A stretch of 64,000 nucleotides of DNA from Lachnospiraceae bacterium (GTDB lineage Bacteria; Bacillota; Clostridia; Lachnospirales; Lachnospiraceae), in assembly GCA_014804675.1 (NCBI GenBank), contig JAAUZH010000012.1, positions 12,524-76,523 of the forward strand. Direction: 5' to 3'. Position numbers and translations under genes: made by a program. The notes under the pieces were generated by a model. The model saw nothing but the letters and a program-made list of their open reading frames with translations. It was not told where the DNA came from and searched no databases. Shown one piece after another: positions 7,747-16,698 of the stretch. How positions within the stretch are numbered: the first letter of the stretch is position 1; each line of letters starts with the position of its first letter.

Positions 7747-8981
7747 CAAGTGAAAGAATAGAAGAATATATTCAAAAATGTAAAAATTATATTTATGAAA
7801 ATATAAATTTAAATATTACTTCTGATGATGATTTGCAGAATAAAGTTGAAGAGCTTGTGGAAGAAATGACTGCAAATGAATATATCTCAATTGAAGACAG
7901 AGTTTTAATGGTACAAAGGGTTTATAGTTCCATTAGAGGTTTGGGAATGTTAGATACTATTATTCGCGACGAAAGCATAACAGAAGTTATGATCAATGGA
8001 CCGGAAGATGTTTTTGTAGAAAAAAGTGGAGCATTGTATAAGCTGGAGGATAAATTTGAAAGTGAAGAGCGTTTAGAAGATATTGTGCAAAAGATAGTTG
8101 GTACAGCAGGAAGAGAAGTAAATCAGGCAAATCCCATTGTGGATACAAGGCTTCCAGACGGATCTCGTGTAAATGTAGTCCTTCCGCCTATATCTCTAAA
8201 TGGCGCTATCGTTACTATACGTAGATTTTCAAAAACTCCGATGACCGTAGAGCAGTTAATTAAATATGGATCCATTACACCGGAAATTGCGGATATATTA
8301 AAAATATTTGTAAAGTCCAAATTTAATATATTTATTGGTGGAGGAACAGGTTCAGGAAAAACGACATTTTTAAATGCCATTTCAAATTTTATTCCTCATG
8401 ATGAACGTGTTATAACAATTGAGGATTCAGCAGAGTTGCAAATTGCAGGAATAGATAATCTTGTAAGACTGGAAACAAGAAATGCAAATGCGTCAGGATG
8501 CGGAGCTATAACAATCAGGGACTTAATTAAATCTTCCCTGCGTATGCGCCCTGAGAGAATTGTAGTTGGAGAAGTGCGTGGTGGAGAGGCGTTAGACATG
8601 TTGCAGGCTATGAATACAGGTCATGATGGTTCATTAAGCACAGGCCATGCCAACTCTACAAAAGATATGTTAAGTCGTCTGGAAACAATGGTTCTGCAAG
8701 GAGCAGAGGGACTTCCTTTGGAGGCAATACGTCAGCAGATAGCATCTGCTATTGACATTATTATTTTTTTATCAAGATTACGGGACAAGTCCAGAAAGAC
8801 AATGGAAATAACGGAAGTTGTAGGATATGAAAAAGGAGAAATTATTTTAAATCCGCTATATGTTTTTGAGGAAGATGAGAATTCTACTGTGGAAAAGGTT
8901 TCAGGAAGCTTAAAAAGAACAGATAACCCTTTAAAAAATACATTTAAGCTTCAATTAGCGGGTGTAAAGACGAAGATTTAA
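7743..8981 (+). CDS. tadA: TadA/CpaF secretion ATPase (Tad locus 1)
   Basis: Hexameric ATPase that powers assembly of the Flp pilus from the cytoplasmic face. Hallmarks: EVMINGPEDVFVE in the N-terminal domain, Walker A GGTGSGKT (about 200-207), the Asp box, RIVVGEVRGGEALDML (Walker B) and the His box TGHDGSLSTGHANS. The start at 7743 gives an ATGA overlap with tadZ and a GGCGGGG site 7 bases upstream. An ATG six bases earlier has its ribosome site too close. Strongly similar in pattern to the tadA of the second locus at 50278. Confidence 0.95.
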   Translation: MTSERIEEYIQKCKNYIYENINLNITSDDDLQNKVEELVEEMTANEYISIEDRVLMVQRVYSSIRGLGMLDTIIRDESITEVMINGPEDVFVEKSGALYKLEDKFESEERLEDIVQKIVGTAGREVNQANPIVDTRLPDGSRVNVVLPPISLNGAIVTIRRFSKTPMTVEQLIKYGSITPEIADILKIFVKSKFNIFIGGGTGSGKTTFLNAISNFIPHDERVITIEDSAELQIAGIDNLVRLETRNANASGCGAITIRDLIKSSLRMRPERIVVGEVRGGEALDMLQAMNTGHDGSLSTGHANSTKDMLSRLETMVLQGAEGLPLEAIRQQIASAIDIIIFLSRLRDKSRKTMEITEVVGYEKGEIILNPLYVFEEDENSTVEKVSGSLKRTDNPLKNTFKLQLAGVKTKI

Positions 8982-9000
8982 AATAAATGGGGATGAATAA

Positions 9001-9747
9001 GTGGAGAAAAATACAATTGATTATTCAACATACGAAATGAGTGTAAAGGAAAAAATGATTGGCTATGTGGCAGGAGCTGCAGCAGCATTTATAGCAATCC
9101 AGATATTTTTTGGATATGTAATCTTAAGTGGGATTTGTGCCGTTGCAGCAGGCTTTGTGGGAATTAAAATTTATCGACAAGTGCTTAAGAAAAAAAGGGA
9201 TAATGTGCTTTTAATTCAGTTCAGAGATATGCTTGGATCAGTCAGTACATCCATTGGGAGCGGAAAAAATGTAGTAAATTCCTTTAATGATGCTTATCAG
9301 GAAATGCAAAATCAGTTTGGAGATAGTTCATATATAGCCAATGAGCTGAAATTTATTATAACTGGATTGCAGAACAATATTACTATTGAAAATCTTCTTA
9401 TGGATTTTGGAGAGCGAAGCGCCCAGGAAGATATTCAGTCTTTTGCAGAAGTTTTTTCGGTGGCAAATAGAAGGGGCGGCAGCATCAGACAAATAATTTT
9501 GGACACTAAAAATGTAATATCAGACAAAATATCAGTAGAATTGGAAATTCAGACTTTAATAAGTGGAAAGAAAAATGAGTTGAATATTATGATATTGCTT
9601 CCGCTAATTGTAGTATCGCAGGTTAATACAATGATGGCGGAAACTAGTGGATTTGATATTATCACATTTATAGTAAAAATTGTTGCAATTGCTATGTTTG
9701 TTTTTGCTTATTTTATTGGACAAAAGATTATGGATATCAGGGTTTAG
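9001..9747 (+). CDS. tadB: TadB-like inner-membrane platform protein (locus 1)
   Basis: 248 residues with a T2SSF (type II secretion F) domain. Two membrane segments lie near the N-terminus (about 20-55) and two near the C-terminus (about 195-245), with the conserved cytoplasmic stretch FAEVFSVANRRGGSIRQII between. It starts with GTG preceded by GGGGAT. TadB pairs with TadC to form the platform on which TadA acts, and both genes follow in order here. Confidence 0.88.
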   Translation: MEKNTIDYSTYEMSVKEKMIGYVAGAAAAFIAIQIFFGYVILSGICAVAAGFVGIKIYRQVLKKKRDNVLLIQFRDMLGSVSTSIGSGKNVVNSFNDAYQEMQNQFGDSSYIANELKFIITGLQNNITIENLLMDFGERSAQEDIQSFAEVFSVANRRGGSIRQIILDTKNVISDKISVELEIQTLISGKKNELNIMILLPLIVVSQVNTMMAETSGFDIITFIVKIVAIAMFVFAYFIGQKIMDIRV

Positions 9748-9762
9748 CAAGGGGAAAAGAAA

Positions 9763-10635
9763 ATGGAATTAGATATTTTCAGATTTATTTTAGCATTAGT
9801 AGGTACTGTATTAGGAGCTGGATGGTGTGTTTTATATTCAAAAAGATATCAATATGAAGAATATGTGGAAGCTTTGGATGAAAAAGAATATTTTATGAAA
9901 GATTATTATGGAATTGGATTTGCAGTTCTTGATTTTATAAAAATAGACTTTACAAAAACAAGTTTTCGGGATAAGGAAAAAAAGATAGCAGAAATACGGG
10001 GAAAAAAGTTTGCAAGATTTTATTTGACAGCTAATTATGCGGCTATGTTTACATATATTATTACTTTTTCCATGATTAGTATACTGCTTGCAGCAACAAG
10101 TGGGAAAAAAGAGCTTGCAATATTAGGGGTTATTCTGGCAGTCTTGCTTGGCTTATATGTAGAATCTGATTACATGAATAAAGTTAATAAGCGCCATGAG
10201 GAAATATTATTGGAATTTCCTCATGCACTATCTCAATTAGCTTTATTAGTAAATGCTGGAATGCCCCTTAGAGAGGCAATTGCGTCTACCATAGAAAGCA
10301 AAGAAAGTATATTATATGATGAACTGAGAATTACGTTAAATGATATGTACAATGGAAAATCAGACATACAGGCAATGATGGAATTAAACAACAGGTGTGA
10401 TATAGCAGAAATAAAGAAGTTAACAAATTTAATTATACAAAACATTCAAAAGGGCAGCTCGGAGTTTGGAACAAGCCTGGTAGAATTATCTACAGAAATC
10501 TGGAAAGAAAGAATTAACCAGGTGAAAGAAATAGGTGAAAAAGCGTCAACAAAAATGATGCTGCCCATTATGATTATTTTTATTGGTATTTTGATGATGG
10601 TTATGGTCCCATTCCTTAGTGGATTGTCTATATAA
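9763..10635 (+). CDS. tadC: TadC-like platform protein (locus 1)
   Basis: 290 residues with an N-terminal membrane anchor, a central membrane pair (about 85-130), and a T2SSF domain with LALLVNAGMPLREAI and NIQKGSSEFGTSLVELS, ending in a C-terminal membrane helix MMLPIMIIFIGILMM. It partners TadB. Its length is normal for TadC, unlike the homologue in locus 2, which carries a large insertion. Confidence 0.88.
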   Translation: MELDIFRFILALVGTVLGAGWCVLYSKRYQYEEYVEALDEKEYFMKDYYGIGFAVLDFIKIDFTKTSFRDKEKKIAEIRGKKFARFYLTANYAAMFTYIITFSMISILLAATSGKKELAILGVILAVLLGLYVESDYMNKVNKRHEEILLEFPHALSQLALLVNAGMPLREAIASTIESKESILYDELRITLNDMYNGKSDIQAMMELNNRCDIAEIKKLTNLIIQNIQKGSSEFGTSLVELSTEIWKERINQVKEIGEKASTKMMLPIMIIFIGILMMVMVPFLSGLSI

Positions 10636-10677
10636 GGATATGAGTCATAAAAATATGAATAGAAAGGAGGGAAAAAT

Positions 10678-10899
10678 ATGTTTTATAGGTTGGATGCTAT
10701 GTTGGCTACAAAAATTTTTCAAGCAAAAGAAGCAATGAGAAATTTTGTGAAAAATGAAGATGGCGATACCAATGTTATTTCTGTAATTATAATACTTGTT
10801 GTTGTTATTGGATTGGCAGTAACGTTTAGAAAAAATATTTTGCAAATAACAACCGACATGTGGGAAAAAATTAATAGCGATGCAAGAAACTTTACTTAA
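10678..10899 (+). CDS. flp: Flp-type (type IVb) pilin, locus 1
   Basis: 73 residues: a basic leader, then EDGDTNVISVIIILVVVIGLAV and a short amphipathic tail. This is the architecture of the major Flp pilin, with the hydrophobic helix forming the pilus core. Predicted cleavage is after Gly29. The residue at +5 would be Ile34 rather than the usual Glu; the locus 2 pilin has the canonical Glu. Preceded by a strong AAAGGAGGGA site, as expected for an abundant subunit. A long hairpin follows the gene. Confidence 0.85.
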   Translation: MFYRLDAMLATKIFQAKEAMRNFVKNEDGDTNVISVIIILVVVIGLAVTFRKNILQITTDMWEKINSDARNFT

Positions 10900-10914
10900 G
10901 AGTAAAGATAATTT

Positions 10915-10947
10915 AGCTGTGGTGAATGACATTTATTCACCACAGCT
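10915..10947 (+). promoter_or_regulatory. Long perfect hairpin after the pilin gene
   Basis: 13-bp perfect stem AGCTGTGGTGAAT / ATTCACCACAGCT with a 7-base loop, 15 bases after the pilin stop. It has no U-tract (TTGTTAT follows), so it is more likely an mRNA 3'-end protector or partial attenuator than a full terminator. Such an element would raise pilin mRNA over the downstream genes. Confidence 0.6.
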
Positions 10948-10970
10948 TGTTATGGATATGGGGAAAGAAT

Positions 10971-12356
10971 ATGAGAAAATTAGTGATACCATCCATAATT
11001 ACATTAATTGTAATAGCATGGATAAGTACTATATACACAGAAATTAAAACACCAAATGAATATAGGGAATATGTAAAAAAAGCAGATTCTTTGGCAGAAA
11101 GAGGGCTATATATTAATGCGTTGGAGCAATATAAAAAAGCAAAGAATATAAAAGAAAATTATGAGGTTGAATTAAAATTATTAAATACATATGAAAACCT
11201 GAATCAGGAAAGTGAGTATATACAGTCTCTAAAAACTTTAATTAGTAAATATCCAAAGGAAGCTAAGCTGTATATAAAATTAATTTTAAAGTATGTGGAA
11301 GAGGAAGATTACAAACAATTAGTACCTTTTTTAGAAAAGGCAAAAACACAGTTTCCAGATAATGAAGAAATAAAAAATATATATCAAGAAATAGAAAAAA
11401 AATATAAAATAAATGAAACTGCTTATTCCGAAATCACTTATTTTAAAAATGAGCAAATAGAAGCAGTCAGAGACAATGTTATTTTAAATAATGATGTATA
11501 TGAAAATTTAAATTTTGATGATGAAAATCAGGAAACTAAAATTCTTTATGGAATGGTTTCTCAACTGATAGATAGTAATAATAAATATATTATTAATGAT
11601 TATTTTAAAAAAATTCGACCTTCTGAGGATGGAAATTCATTTTGGGTACAGGATTTAAAAGGAAGATGGTATGGCATAGACACAGATTTGTATGAAATTG
11701 CAAATAATGCTCAGCAAAATTTTGAAGAAATCAGCGTATTGCCAATGGAAGGAATTTCTACAGCCATTATAAAAGGAAAATACAGATTTATAGATCAAGA
11801 TATGAAAGTAGCAGAAAATGAATGGGATATGGCGGGAGTTTTTTCAGAAGGATTAAATGCAGTAAAAAAGGGAAAAAAGTGGGCTGTTGTGACTATGGAT
11901 AACTGGAATAGTGTAAAAGAGTATCCCTATGATGATGTAGCCTTGAATTTGTATGGAAATTGCAGTACTGCTGGACGAATAGTAGTCAAAAAGGATGGAT
12001 ATTACAAAATATTAAATGAAAAAGGCGAAGAGGTATCAGATAAGAAATATCAATTATTAAAGGCATTTTTAAGTAATGAGCCAACAGTATACGAAAGCGA
12101 GGGAAAACATGGGTTTGTAAATACAAACGGAGAAATCTGCATAAAAGCCCAATATGAGGATGCACTGCCGTTTACAAATGGTTATGCTGCAGTAAAGGTA
12201 AAAGGCTTATGGGGATATATCAATAGTGACAATGAAATGATTATTGAACCGCAGTTTCAGGAAGCACTTCCTGTTATGTCCAATGGCACTGCTTTTATAA
12301 AGGACGAGTTTGGTTATTGGAATCAGATTATCATGTATATTTTGCAATATAAATAA
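10971..12356 (+). CDS. Membrane-anchored TPR / WG-repeat protein
   Basis: 461 residues. The start at 10971 has GGGGAAAG in front and opens a single N-terminal membrane helix (about 4-24); a longer reading beginning inside the hairpin is not plausible. Residues about 35-150 look like tetratricopeptide repeats (YINALEQYKKAKNI). The C-terminal half carries WG repeats (KHGFVNTNGEICIKAQYEDALPF, then GLWGYINSDNEMIIEPQF), which are beta-propeller-like units of unknown ligand. The body is predicted outside the cell. Placed between the pilin and prepilin peptidase, it may be a pilus-associated or assembly factor; no function is established. Confidence 0.72.
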   Translation: MRKLVIPSIITLIVIAWISTIYTEIKTPNEYREYVKKADSLAERGLYINALEQYKKAKNIKENYEVELKLLNTYENLNQESEYIQSLKTLISKYPKEAKLYIKLILKYVEEEDYKQLVPFLEKAKTQFPDNEEIKNIYQEIEKKYKINETAYSEITYFKNEQIEAVRDNVILNNDVYENLNFDDENQETKILYGMVSQLIDSNNKYIINDYFKKIRPSEDGNSFWVQDLKGRWYGIDTDLYEIANNAQQNFEEISVLPMEGISTAIIKGKYRFIDQDMKVAENEWDMAGVFSEGLNAVKKGKKWAVVTMDNWNSVKEYPYDDVALNLYGNCSTAGRIVVKKDGYYKILNEKGEEVSDKKYQLLKAFLSNEPTVYESEGKHGFVNTNGEICIKAQYEDALPFTNGYAAVKVKGLWGYINSDNEMIIEPQFQEALPVMSNGTAFIKDEFGYWNQIIMYILQYK

Positions 12357-12367
12357 AGGATAAGAGT

Positions 12368-13009
12368 ATGAAAATATTATTTGGTTGTTTTATTGGGATA
12401 TGTTTTACCTTAGCAGCTTGTCTGTCTTGGCAAAAATATGAGCTATTTTATATAAAAAGGATAAAAGAAAAAAGAGAATTGTTTTTGCTTTCAGCAACAT
12501 TTTTAATAGCTGGCGGCATGGAAGTCTTTTTAGCTTATCAGGAATATCATTGGATTACTTGGTTGAAAATCAGCTTTTTATTGGCAATTCTTATTATATG
12601 TTCTTATATTGATTTGGAAAAGCGAATAATACCAAATAAGATTTTAATTATGATTCTTCCAGCAAAATTAATAATTAGCTTTATAGAATATTTTGTTTTG
12701 CCGGAAACATTTATATCCATGATTTTATTATCTTTGATAGGAGCAGTTTTGGGAACAGGACTTTTATTTGTTGTATCTCTTATAGCAAAGGGCGGGCTTG
12801 GCATGGGTGATGTAAAGCTGTTTGGGGCAATTGGATTGATGATGGGCTTCTATGGAATGTATAATACTTTATTTTATGCAGCAGCATTTATTACTTTATT
12901 TGTGATAGGTGGTTTAGTATTAAAGAAAATGAACCGTAAAAGCCATATTCCATTTGGACCATTTGTTTTTATAGGATATATAGCAGTAATACTAATGGGG
13001 GCATTTTAG
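12368..13009 (+). CDS. A24 prepilin peptidase (locus 1)
   Basis: 213-residue integral membrane aspartic protease that removes the leader of Flp and TadE-like prepilins. The two catalytic aspartates are visible: Asp82 in YIDLEKRIIPN and Asp148 in GLGMGDVKL (the GxGD motif). It lacks the N-terminal methyltransferase domain of classical PilD, as is normal for TadV/CpaA-type enzymes, although it has an extra N-terminal membrane segment. It sits between the WG-repeat gene and the TadE-like genes it should act on. Confidence 0.92.
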   Translation: MKILFGCFIGICFTLAACLSWQKYELFYIKRIKEKRELFLLSATFLIAGGMEVFLAYQEYHWITWLKISFLLAILIICSYIDLEKRIIPNKILIMILPAKLIISFIEYFVLPETFISMILLSLIGAVLGTGLLFVVSLIAKGGLGMGDVKLFGAIGLMMGFYGMYNTLFYAAAFITLFVIGGLVLKKMNRKSHIPFGPFVFIGYIAVILMGAF

Positions 13010-13010
13010 T

Positions 13011-13670
13011 ATGAAAAAAGAATTTAACAGTCAAAAGGGAGAAATACAAATTGAGGCAATTGTAGTAGTAGTAATTGTTATATATGTAATCTTTTTTCTT
13101 ATGAATATAGGAATTTTAGTTTACCAGCAGGAAAATGTAACAGTGACTGCAAATCAGGCAGCAGCAGATGTTGCCAGGACTTATGCCATGCCATATTCAG
13201 ATCCTTTTTTAAGTTATATTAGCTTGGAATATATTAAAGACCGAAGTCCATATAGATATTGGAGCTTTTCGAATAGTAAGCATAATCTGGATAAGCAGGC
13301 AAAAGAAAAAGCAAAATGGTATGCATGCTACAGGCTTGCAGACAGTGAATACAATCAGGAACAAAGTGGAGGCTATGATAATGTAAGTGTAGAAATGGGA
13401 GAAAATGATATGGGTATGCGTGTATTAAAGGTTACTATTTCCAGAAAATACTCTGCATTAATCCTAAATCCCGTTAAATATTTTGGTCTGGATCCGGATT
13501 ATACGGTAACAGCAGAAGGAACGGCTATTTGTTATGATGCCATTCATGATATGAATATGACAGCATGGTATCAGGAATTGCATACGAAAGGAAGCCAGTT
13601 AACAGCAGCTGGAAGGGCATGGGATAGTTTTGTTAAAGCAATATCCAAGATTATGAATGCCGTGAAATAA
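13011..13670 (+). CDS. TadE-like pseudopilin (locus 1, first)
   Basis: 219 residues with a prepilin-type N-terminus: QKG | EIQIEAIVVVVIVIY, cleavage expected after Gly10 with Glu15 at +5, followed by one hydrophobic helix and an extracellular domain. It starts one base after the prepilin peptidase stop. The assignment to the TadE/TadF class rests on this N-terminus and the context rather than on a conserved C-terminal domain. Confidence 0.75.
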   Translation: MKKEFNSQKGEIQIEAIVVVVIVIYVIFFLMNIGILVYQQENVTVTANQAAADVARTYAMPYSDPFLSYISLEYIKDRSPYRYWSFSNSKHNLDKQAKEKAKWYACYRLADSEYNQEQSGGYDNVSVEMGENDMGMRVLKVTISRKYSALILNPVKYFGLDPDYTVTAEGTAICYDAIHDMNMTAWYQELHTKGSQLTAAGRAWDSFVKAISKIMNAVK

Positions 13671-13680
13671 GGGGGTAAGT

Positions 13681-16176
13681 ATGTTAAATTATTTTGTAAA
13701 GAACAAACATGGTGTTATATCGGTTATGTTGGCTATTATTTTAACAGGCATATTATCATTTAGTTCCATTTTGGTAGAGATTGGAAGATATCGAAGTGTA
13801 AAAGCATTATTTAATGAAATGTCAGATAATGCATTATTTTCTACATTGTCTCAGTATGACAAGGACTTGTATGAACGATTTGGATTACTGGCAATGGAAA
13901 AGAAAACAGATGAAGACACTTATAAAAAATATTTAACAGAAAACATGAATTTATCTAATGAAGACCTAATTCAGATTGATAAAATAATTCAGGATTTAAG
14001 CATAGAAAATTTTGATAAAATTTATGATCTGCAAAACTTAGATGTATTAAAAGGTCAAATATTAGAATGCGGGAAATATAGAACAATTGAAAAAAGTTTA
14101 AACGACATAACAGGATTAGAAGATAGTCTGAAAGGGCTGATAAAGGAATTTGAAAAAGCAATGCCTATTTTGGATTTAATAAGTAATATCAGCAAAGTCG
14201 GTGAAGCATTTGTAGAGATGGTTATTAGTGAAATTGAATTAATAGATATTTGTCAGAAGTATCAGGGAAAAAAGAGTTCGTATGAGAGTGCTTTACAGAA
14301 ATATAATGAAGCGGTAGAAAAAAGAGATAAATATATGGAAGACTATTCATCGGATAGTGATAGTGAGGATTTTGACGAAAATTATGAAGAAAATATAACG
14401 GGAAAAAATGAAGCTGTATCTTTAGCAGCAAGCAACTTAAAAACCAAGGCAGAAGATTTAAAAGGAGTTTTAAAAGAATATAAAGAAACAATTGAAAAAT
14501 TTGATAAAGCATATAATTTGTTTATTTCTTCGGGAGCAAATGCTATTGTTTCAGAATGTAAACAAAAGCTTAATGGGTTGAGCGGTAGTGAAAAGGAGCA
14601 GATGAATGAATTTATTGGTAGTATAGAAACAAATTTTAAAAATGGAACCGATTTAGCGAAAAGTTTAAAAGAAGAAATAGAAAGGTTAAGAGATGAGGAT
14701 TTTATAAGTGCTTATGACGAATTAGATGAACAAATTAAAGAATTGGAAAAAGCTATTCAAAATGGTGAAGAAGGAAATAAAATGGAAAGCGTTCCTGGAG
14801 TTAAAGGAATTATATTTCTTGTAATAAGTACTATTCTTACTTGCTTTGATACAATTGTAAAATTGAAAAATAACACAAATAAAACAATATCTGAATTCAA
14901 GAAATTTTTACCTGTTTTGGAAATGATATTAACAGAGAGGCTTACATATAATACGAAATATAATAATTATTATAGTGGTTTGTTTCCTTCTCAAAATCCA
15001 AGTGCAGGGAATTATGGGTTTGATGCAAATGATAAAGCAGTAATTGATACTGCGTTAAGTAGAAATAAAAATGTAGCGGATCAGCTTCAATATAATACCG
15101 GAAATATAAACCCTCAAATTGATGTGGAATGGCAGGAAATAAATAATATTTTTAATGCAATTGCCAGTAGCGCATCAGAATTTATGAATTCTGCTAAGGC
15201 GCTTAGTGATTTGTGGGGAGTTATTAAGGTACTAAAAGCATTAGGAACACTTGTAATAAATATTATTAAACTTGCTAGTATATTTATTCAAAAAGGTGCC
15301 GCAGCAATTGCAAAAATTATATATACTCATTTTGAATTAGGTGTTTATGCTACTTCGATGTTTCCCAATAGAACATCTGAAGATACAGATAAAAATTTAC
15401 TAGGAAATCCTTGGAGTACATACAAAAAATATTGGGCGAGTGCTGGAATAAATTCCAGTGTTTCGGTTGATACGGATAACTTTTCCTATGCAAGAGCGGA
15501 ATATATTTATGCAGGAAATCGTTCTGAAATTTTCAATCAAGTAGCAGTTTATAATATGATTTTCTTCTTGAGATTTACATCGAATATCATACCGGTCCTT
15601 TTAAATGAAGAAGTAATGGATATTGTGGAATCGGTGATTGAAGTACCGATTATTGGTGCCATTATTGCAATTTTAATCGTTATTGTGCTAATGTTTGCAG
15701 AATCTCTGCTGGATATGATAGTACTTATAATTGCCAGAGATTCTGTTCCAATAGTAAAAACAAAAATGTATTTATCTGCAGATGGAATAGATGATTTTGT
15801 AAAAAAAATGAAGAAAATTTTAAATTCACCAAGTAAGGACGATCAGAAAAAAGAAGCAAAAGAAATTTTTAAAGATGCAGGAAACAAGATATTGGATGAA
15901 GTGATAAGCTGGGACTATGAAATGTATTTAACATTTTTTATCACGTTTCTTCCTTCAGATACAATTGTTGGACGATGTGCGGATTTGATTCAAATGGAGA
16001 TGGCTTCTATGAAAAGAAAAAAACTAGGAGATACACCATTTAAATTAAATGAAATGTATACTTGCGTAAGAGTAAAGACAAAGGCAAAATATTCCCCAAT
16101 TTTGCCAATACCATCCATATCCGGAGCAAATAAAAGTACACTGGATGTTTTACATATCAGTTATGCAAGTTATTAG
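13681..16176 (+). CDS. DUF5702-type TadG-like protein (locus 1)
   Basis: 831 residues. An N-terminal leader NKHG | VISVMLAIILTG with a hydrophobic helix, then SDNALFSTLSQYDKDLYERFGLLA, a signature of DUF5702 proteins found with clostridial Tad genes. Residues about 190-350 are acidic and helical, probably coiled coil. Further hydrophobic segments lie at about 640-690 (IVESVIEVPIIGAIIAILIV). It is nearly twice the size of its locus 2 counterpart (488 residues), the extra length being the central helical part. By position it is the TadG analogue; the role is inferred. Confidence 0.75.
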   Translation: MLNYFVKNKHGVISVMLAIILTGILSFSSILVEIGRYRSVKALFNEMSDNALFSTLSQYDKDLYERFGLLAMEKKTDEDTYKKYLTENMNLSNEDLIQIDKIIQDLSIENFDKIYDLQNLDVLKGQILECGKYRTIEKSLNDITGLEDSLKGLIKEFEKAMPILDLISNISKVGEAFVEMVISEIELIDICQKYQGKKSSYESALQKYNEAVEKRDKYMEDYSSDSDSEDFDENYEENITGKNEAVSLAASNLKTKAEDLKGVLKEYKETIEKFDKAYNLFISSGANAIVSECKQKLNGLSGSEKEQMNEFIGSIETNFKNGTDLAKSLKEEIERLRDEDFISAYDELDEQIKELEKAIQNGEEGNKMESVPGVKGIIFLVISTILTCFDTIVKLKNNTNKTISEFKKFLPVLEMILTERLTYNTKYNNYYSGLFPSQNPSAGNYGFDANDKAVIDTALSRNKNVADQLQYNTGNINPQIDVEWQEINNIFNAIASSASEFMNSAKALSDLWGVIKVLKALGTLVINIIKLASIFIQKGAAAIAKIIYTHFELGVYATSMFPNRTSEDTDKNLLGNPWSTYKKYWASAGINSSVSVDTDNFSYARAEYIYAGNRSEIFNQVAVYNMIFFLRFTSNIIPVLLNEEVMDIVESVIEVPIIGAIIAILIVIVLMFAESLLDMIVLIIARDSVPIVKTKMYLSADGIDDFVKKMKKILNSPSKDDQKKEAKEIFKDAGNKILDEVISWDYEMYLTFFITFLPSDTIVGRCADLIQMEMASMKRKKLGDTPFKLNEMYTCVRVKTKAKYSPILPIPSISGANKSTLDVLHISYASY

Positions 16177-16185
16177 GAGAATTAT

Positions 16186-16683
16186 ATGAATAATAAGGAA
16201 AAAGGTGTTTTATCGGTTGAAGCTACAATAGTGCTTACTACACTCATATTTTTTATTATGCTTATTTTAAGCTTTGGAAGAGTATTTCAAGCACAAAATT
16301 ATATGGCGCATGGATTATTGGAAACGGGGAAAGCATTAGCTTTTAAATCTTACGAATATGAAAAGGTAAAAAATAATGTATTAGCAAATACTGTTAGGCA
16401 GTTACTTTCTGAGAAAAAAGCAAATGATGGAAACGTGAGAAGCAAATGGAATGAAAAAAATATTTCAATGGCGGCAGATACAGTTTTTCATTACATCGTT
16501 ATAGATTCAGGCGAATATATGAAATATTATGGAATAGAAAATATAAATTTTTCCAAAAGCAATATAGATAATAAAGATATAGTTCTTCATGTGACATATG
16601 ATGTAAAGCTGCCATTTGGATTTTTTGGTCATGAATATATTACAATGCACCAACAGATGCGGGCAGGTCTGTGGAGCAGATAA
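16186..16683 (+). CDS. TadE-like minor pseudopilin (locus 1, second)
   Basis: 165 residues, leader KEKG | VLSVEATIVLTTLIFF with Glu at +5, single membrane helix, then an extracellular domain. A ribosome site AGGAG precedes it. It belongs to the TadE family by the G-x4-E leader. It lies between the DUF5702 and FHA genes, the same order as in locus 2. Confidence 0.82.
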   Translation: MNNKEKGVLSVEATIVLTTLIFFIMLILSFGRVFQAQNYMAHGLLETGKALAFKSYEYEKVKNNVLANTVRQLLSEKKANDGNVRSKWNEKNISMAADTVFHYIVIDSGEYMKYYGIENINFSKSNIDNKDIVLHVTYDVKLPFGFFGHEYITMHQQMRAGLWSR

Positions 16684-16698
16684 GAAGGAGTTGGAAAT

